A stretch of 46,085 nucleotides of DNA from MGBC114844 sp910585855 (GTDB lineage: Bacteria; Bacillota; Clostridia; Lachnospirales; Lachnospiraceae), in NCBI GenBank assembly GCA_965646165.1, contig CBFFYP010000030.1, positions 1 to 46,085 of the forward strand, read 5' to 3'. Positions 42,824 to 46,085 of this stretch are shown piece after piece. The first letter of the stretch is position 1. Each line of letters starts with the position of its first letter. The position numbers and the translations under genes were made by a program. The notes under the pieces were generated by a model. That model was not told the origin of the DNA, made no database searches, and worked only from the letters and a program-made list of their open reading frames with translations.

Positions 42824-45442
42824 ATGAGAGCATTGCGGGAACAGTTTATAGCAAAGGCAGTTGCATTATTGATCTTAACGGCTTGTGTGATAGGGATTCC
42901 GTGTTTTGGTTATTTTATATGGCAAAGCAGAGAGGTTGTGCAAATTTCTGATTTTTGGGGATATTCTTATCCAGAAAGTTCGGAATTTTCGGCGGATGTT
43001 AATCTGCGTTTGACACAGCTTATTGATTATTTAAGATTAAAGGAAATGTTGGAAACAAATGGAGAATTAGATTATAATAAGGTAGTGGTAAATGTATATG
43101 ATTTAGATGGGATAGAGGAATATACTGTAAATGATCTGATTAAGTATAATGTAAGAAATTATGGATTTTACCCTGAGGAGGCGATTTTGGATTCTTTGTC
43201 GGATGCAAAAGAGGCAAGAATTGTGTTAGATTCTTTAAGGAGGGCGGTTTATCCAATTATGCTGTCAGAGGATGAAAAAACCGAAGCTGGGGGGGTGATC
43301 TATCAAGAAAAATTTGTAACGGATTTTATAAAAGAAGAGAAAGTATTTACGGATTTGGATGAAGCATGCAGATATTATCAGGCATTGTGGAATCAGACTA
43401 TACAGGAGAGTATATTGGCGGATGGCAATTCTGCGGATAGAAATCGTACAGAAATTGAGGAATTTTTGGGCAGTATTAGTGATAAGCTGGAAAAAGAGAA
43501 TACGATAAGCGGTGCAGAGTTGCTGATATGCGCAGATTCTTCTGAGGCGGTACAAGTGAGTTTACTGCCGGATGTAGCATATTGTATGACTTTTTATGTA
43601 GCACTTTATCAGGAATATAAAAATATTTTTGAACGTGATGTTTTTTCGGAGCAGGATTTGCTGTATTGGATTTCAGATGGAAATCGGCGGATAGAAACCA
43701 ATATGCAGAAAAATCTGCCGGAGGAGGATGATTTTGGCAGAAGAAAATATAAATATCCGTCTATGGGAGAAATTTGGTATCAGACAGAAAATCATCTGAT
43801 GGAAGCTACAATGGCGGCAGACAGAAAGAAAATAGCGGAATTAGAAGAACTTTTTTTGGAGAGAGGGAAAAATAGAAATATTAGTATTTTTCTTGTTATT
43901 CCGGCAGATCATACCGGACTTTTTGAACAGCAGATGAAACTTTTGGAACACTCCTATCACAGCGTACCAAAATATATGGGATTTATGATTGCATTTGGGA
44001 TTTTAGCGGCTGTCAGTATCTGCTTTTTATTTTATTCTGCGGGTCATAGAGCAGGATATGAAGGAATTTTTTTAAATTGGTTTGATCGGTGGTATACGGA
44101 AATTGCGGCGGGAATTTGTATTGGACTGGGAATATTTTTGCTGGTATTGTTTTGGGAGGAAACGGCAAGAGTATTACATTATCAAGACTATGATATAGTG
44201 GATGGTATTGTTGCAGGTCTGTCCGGGTTTGGACTTTATATTATGGTATTGATTAGTTTTTCTTCTCTTGCGAAAAGAATCAAAGCAGGAAGTCTTTGGA
44301 GAAATAGTCTAACTTGTCGGATTTTGGGTTATATCAAAAGAAAGATAGAGAAAATAACAGCTTCAGTGATGCAGATGTGGGAAAACCGAAGTATCAGCAA
44401 GAAAATCATATTTTTTTATATTGGTATGTTGATTGGAAATTTTATATTGCCAGTTGCAGTATTGTTTTTTTGTGAAGCGGTAGATTATGGTGAGTTAGTA
44501 GTTGCGGTTCTGTGTTTTTGTATTATTGTTTTAGTATTGCTTGCCGATTTTAAGACTTTAAAGTGGTTAATGCAGCAAAAGGCAGAACTGTTAGAAATTT
44601 ATAAAGGAATGAAATGGATTTCTTCAAAAGAGTGGAATTACAAGCTGGAGGAAACAGCATTTCATGGAATACTGCAAGATATGGCAGCAGCGGTAAATCA
44701 GATTGGAGATGGACTAAGCAGTGCGATAGAACAGAGTATTCGGGATGAAAGGATGAAGACGGATTTAATTACAAATGTTTCTCATGATATTAAAACACCG
44801 CTTACCTCGATTATTAATTATGTAGATTTATTGAAACGAGAGCAGTTTGAGGATGAAAAAGTAAAGTCCTATCTGGAAGTTTTAGATCAAAAGTCACAGC
44901 GGTTAAAGCAGTTAATTGATGATTTAATCGAAGCATCTAAGTTAAGTTCAGAAACGGTAGATCTTTTAATTGAAAAAATTGATTTGGTAGAATTGGTTCG
45001 ACAGACAAACGGGGAATTTGCAGAAAAGTTTACTAATAAAAATCTTTCGATTGTTCCTTCCTTACCGGAAAAATCAGTTGTAATTGAGGCAGACGGAAAA
45101 GGAATGTGGCGGGTGTTAGAAAACCTTTATATCAATGTTTCAAAATATGCAATGGAACATACAAGAGTCTATATCTCTATATCAGAAAAAATGGGAATGG
45201 TAGAATTTTCTATTAAAAATATTTCAGATAGTCCATTGAATATAGAAGCATCTGAACTGACGGAACGTTTTATTCGTGGAGATTTGTCTAGAAGTACAGA
45301 AGGAAGCGGGTTGGGGCTTTCGATTGCAAAGAGTCTTACAGAACTGATGCATGGTAAGTTTGAAATTTATCTGGATGGGGATTTATTTCGAGTGACATTG
45401 GTATTTCCTGTTTGTTCGCAGGAAAAAACATCTTTTGAATAA
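42824..45442 (+). CDS. Sensor histidine kinase with large extracellular domain
   Basis: An 872-residue membrane kinase. TM1 (about 10-32) is followed by an extracytoplasmic domain of about 345 residues with no recognised fold. Five further membrane helices follow (about 383-405, 423-444, 459-482, 525-548, 555-580), then a short linker, HisKA with VSHDIKTPLTSIINYVDLL (His about 654), and the ATPase domain with ENLYINVSKYA (N box) and EGSGLGLSIAKSL (G box). The ATG is embedded in the ancestral stop of the response regulator (ATGA), so the two are a coupled pair. AAAGGAG lies upstream. The multi-helix module between sensor and kinase is like that of 7TM-type or BceS-unlike receptors. The signal is unknown. 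A terminator follows. Confidence 0.9.
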   Translation: MRALREQFIAKAVALLILTACVIGIPCFGYFIWQSREVVQISDFWGYSYPESSEFSADVNLRLTQLIDYLRLKEMLETNGELDYNKVVVNVYDLDGIEEYTVNDLIKYNVRNYGFYPEEAILDSLSDAKEARIVLDSLRRAVYPIMLSEDEKTEAGGVIYQEKFVTDFIKEEKVFTDLDEACRYYQALWNQTIQESILADGNSADRNRTEIEEFLGSISDKLEKENTISGAELLICADSSEAVQVSLLPDVAYCMTFYVALYQEYKNIFERDVFSEQDLLYWISDGNRRIETNMQKNLPEEDDFGRRKYKYPSMGEIWYQTENHLMEATMAADRKKIAELEELFLERGKNRNISIFLVIPADHTGLFEQQMKLLEHSYHSVPKYMGFMIAFGILAAVSICFLFYSAGHRAGYEGIFLNWFDRWYTEIAAGICIGLGIFLLVLFWEETARVLHYQDYDIVDGIVAGLSGFGLYIMVLISFSSLAKRIKAGSLWRNSLTCRILGYIKRKIEKITASVMQMWENRSISKKIIFFYIGMLIGNFILPVAVLFFCEAVDYGELVVAVLCFCIIVLVLLADFKTLKWLMQQKAELLEIYKGMKWISSKEWNYKLEETAFHGILQDMAAAVNQIGDGLSSAIEQSIRDERMKTDLITNVSHDIKTPLTSIINYVDLLKREQFEDEKVKSYLEVLDQKSQRLKQLIDDLIEASKLSSETVDLLIEKIDLVELVRQTNGEFAEKFTNKNLSIVPSLPEKSVVIEADGKGMWRVLENLYINVSKYAMEHTRVYISISEKMGMVEFSIKNISDSPLNIEASELTERFIRGDLSRSTEGSGLGLSIAKSLTELMHGKFEIYLDGDLFRVTLVFPVCSQEKTSFE

Positions 45443-45459
45443 TAAAATAGAGTATATAG

Positions 45460-45497
45460 CGAGTAGAGAAGAAAGTAATTCCTCTACTCGATTTTTT
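45460..45497 (+). terminator. Terminator of the two-component operon
   Basis: CGAGTAGAG (45460-45468) pairs with CTCTACTCG (45482-45490), then ATTTTTT. Confidence 0.88.
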
Positions 45498-45553
45498 GTA
45501 CAAAAATAAAAGGGTTGTGGGCGTGGGTGTAAAATGATATATTTAGATAGTAT

Positions 45554-45892
45554 TTATTCTTGTTCAGGGACAAGTTCTAACAATTTGTGAATAGCAGCTT
45601 GATATTCTGGATGTTTTCGGTAACTGAGCAGCAGCTTTTTTTCCCAAGCGGTTGGAATAATGGGAGTTTTGGTCTGTGCAGAATTTTCAATCGCTTCATT
45701 GATATTGTTGATGTGGTAAAGATGACATAGAAAAATAAAGTTATCTGCACTGGGCTGTGTCTTACCGCTTTCCCAGCCGTAAATTGTTTTTTGTGCAATA
45801 GGATGTTTAAATTGCCGGAACTGTTCTGCGACATCCTTTACAGAAAGATGATTCAATTTACGATAGTATTTTAAGATATGGGAAATCTCCAT
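45554..45892 (-). CDS. XRE-family helix-turn-helix regulator
   Basis: A 112-residue cytoplasmic DNA-binding protein. The Cro/CI-type HTH occupies about residues 4-58: ILKYYRKLNHLSVKDVAEQF, QKTIYGWESGKTQPSADNFIFLCHLY. The C-terminal part (WEKKLLLSYRKHPEYQAAIHKLLEL) is a helix seen in many short clostridial XRE proteins. ATG 45892 is preferred, with AGAGGTG upstream; a GTG three codons earlier overlaps that site. It is convergent with the kinase operon. The target is unknown. Confidence 0.85.
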   Translation of the reverse strand: MEISHILKYYRKLNHLSVKDVAEQFRQFKHPIAQKTIYGWESGKTQPSADNFIFLCHLYHINNINEAIENSAQTKTPIIPTAWEKKLLLSYRKHPEYQAAIHKLLELVPEQE

Positions 45893-46007
45893 ATTTTTCA
45901 CCTCTTAAAGGATCTTATTATGCAGAAAATCGGATTGTCAATATGCAAAGAAATTGGGGAAAATTATGAAGTTAAATTTTGTTGCTTGTTGTTACTAATG
46001 CTGGAGA

Positions 46008-46085
46008 GGACGCCAGATTCGAAAACGGCGGGCAGCCTGCTGTTCCGGTTTCCAAAAAGCAAGAAGTTCTAAGACTTCTGCCTTT
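46008..46085 (+). repeat. A-type structured element, 5' part (copy A7, cut by window edge)
   Basis: GGACGCCAGATTCGAAAACGG opens the closing arm (GGCGGGCAGCCTGC continues it). The 5' hairpin AGAAGT-TCTAAG-ACTTCT is complete; the rest lies beyond the window. It sits about 115 bases upstream of the XRE gene start. Confidence 0.85.

Overview
The window looks like chromosome from a spore-forming, anaerobic, low-G+C gut Clostridium relative, most likely Lachnospiraceae. The reasons are SpoIIR, a reverse rubrerythrin beside a PerR-type regulator, a bile salt hydrolase, host/plant glycan genes (GH112, GH105) and A+T-rich codon use with frequent TTG/GTG starts behind strong Shine-Dalgarno sites. The family name is inference; no rRNA or other phylogenetic marker is present. 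No tRNA, rRNA, CRISPR array or prophage was seen.

Layout. 661-7885: peptidase C1 (pepC), ispE, a GntR/FCD regulator, spoIIR (minus), ddl, murI and a DUF1934 protein, i.e. housekeeping, isoprenoid and cell-wall precursor genes. 7975-13417: a small membrane protein (minus), cardiolipin synthase, an AraC regulator (minus) and an ammonium transporter fused to a PII domain, with a terminator-like hairpin in its leader. 13681-19117: arginine synthesis, argG (minus) facing away from argC-argB-argD. 19567-22179: an orphan sugar-type lipoprotein, perR and reverse rubrerythrin with a PerR-type operator. 22317-34763: carbohydrate island with a GH112 phosphorylase and its AraC regulator (minus), a dead IS4-family element, an LplB/LplC/LplA-type ABC importer, a GH105 unsaturated rhamnogalacturonyl hydrolase and a bile salt hydrolase. 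35531-37713: glpK-tcdA. 38664-45901: a TPR protein, a two-component system whose response regulator carries a premature amber codon, and an XRE regulator.

The most striking content is between the genes. About 4 kb (roughly 9 percent of the window) consists of interspersed structured elements of three types, named here A (about 330 bp, seven copies or parts), B (about 335 bp, three copies) and C (about 145-165 bp, nine near-complete copies plus fragments). A and B share one architecture: a closing stem of about 29 bp whose sequence is unrelated between types yet pairs within each copy, two small AGAAGT-type hairpins, a long-range GGGGCG/CGCCCC stem with an invariant CTAAACA/CAATTCG internal loop, and a T-flanked terminator-like hairpin. 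C has its own fold: a covarying 24-bp closing stem, a 7-bp stem, a covarying small hairpin and a pseudoknot supported by a compensatory double change. All three types begin GGACGC and end near GCTGT. B occurs only tail to tail with A, as a composite unit seen three times. Compensatory changes among copies in one genome indicate that the fold, not the sequence, is maintained. This is the best candidate here for an undescribed system: a family of mobile, structured, non-coding elements with no mobilising enzyme in view. Whether they are already catalogued (for example in Rfam) cannot be decided from the sequence alone.
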